Source: Anarhynchus alexandrinus | Lineage: Eukaryota > Chordata > Aves > Charadriiformes > Charadriidae | Reading direction: 5' to 3' | Assembly (NCBI GenBank): GCA_008711295.1 | Contig: VUYV01000224.1 | Location: 1,433,664-1,497,663, forward strand | Length of the DNA stretch: 64,000 nt | Shown here: one piece after another, positions 1 to 64,000 of the stretch | Layout of the letters: each line of letters begins with the position of its first letter | Numbering within the stretch: position 1 is the first letter of the stretch | Notes under the pieces: generated by a model | Told to the model about the DNA's origin: nothing | Seen by the model: only the letters and a program-made list of their open reading frames with translations | Databases searched by the model: none | Made by a program: the position numbers and the translations under genes

Positions 1-182
1 TCTGTGACTCTTGATCACAGTACCAGCAGCATTATTAGTCTGGAACCAGTAACAGAACATTAACTTTGCTTCACCAAGGTGGGTTTCAGTGTTCAGCATA
101 CCACAGGTTACCTTTAGATAACTTAACTAAAGTAAACAGACATTGAAATTTGGATAACGTATCTAAAAGTTAGACAACCAAC

Positions 183-63889
<63,707 letters not shown>

Positions 63890-64000
63890 CTATAGATTTT
63901 AAAAAAATACAAATATATAAATCAGATACCAAGAACATTCTTGTCTTCTTTCAATACAAAACTTTCCACTGAAAATCACTATGGTATTCAATTAAGGAGA

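Overview
The window is a stretch of vertebrate nuclear DNA, most likely avian, holding the central part of the neurofibromin gene NF1 on the minus strand. I identified the gene by translating the minus strand and matching it to remembered human neurofibromin. Forty-one coding exons can be placed, from human residue about 355 (exon at 63767-63889) to about 2465 (exon at 183-318). They include the 63-base alternatively spliced exon 23a in the GAP domain. All have canonical GT/AG borders. Every exon has the length I recall for human except two, which are 12 and 3 bases shorter, both in frame. The 5' and 3' ends of NF1 lie outside. Compact introns, no recognisable SINE or LINE copies, and diverged but clearly orthologous nested genes point to a bird; no sequence feature fixes the species.

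Layout, following NF1 transcription from right to left. 63889-45026: exons for the N-terminal half, the cysteine/serine-rich region and the first half of the GAP-related domain. 45025-39074: a 6 kb intron with exon 23a near its centre. 39073-36664: the rest of the GAP domain and the start of the Sec14 module. 36663-10993: one 25.7 kb intron. 10992-183: the Sec14-PH module and the HEAT-like C-terminal half.

The large intron carries the classic nested genes, all on the plus strand, antisense to NF1: EVI2A (14822-15583), EVI2B (19926-20885) and OMG (23845-25164). Their order matches mammals. Each coding region lies in one exon just behind a splice acceptor. I propose non-coding first exons for all three: OMG has a TATA box and two upstream ORFs, and the EVI2 genes have ETS/PU.1-like sites (plus a RUNX-like site for EVI2A).

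The least expected item is a fourth plus-strand unit in the same intron at about 33.6-35.9 kb. It has a TATA-like box, a possible first exon, a signal-peptide-like start, about 230 codons of Ser/Thr-rich mucin-like sequence and a poly(A) signal. Its frame changes three times, each time in the direction of a one-base loss. It may be a decayed or mis-assembled fourth nested sialomucin-like gene, or only a GC-rich imperfect trinucleotide tract.

Other structure: a 23-base G-rich minisatellite (about 13.7-13.9 kb), a 19-base tandem repeat (11.47-11.57 kb), four 33-base repeats inside EVI2B, and two small TG/CA-type repeats. No tRNA, rRNA, CRISPR or prokaryotic feature was seen.
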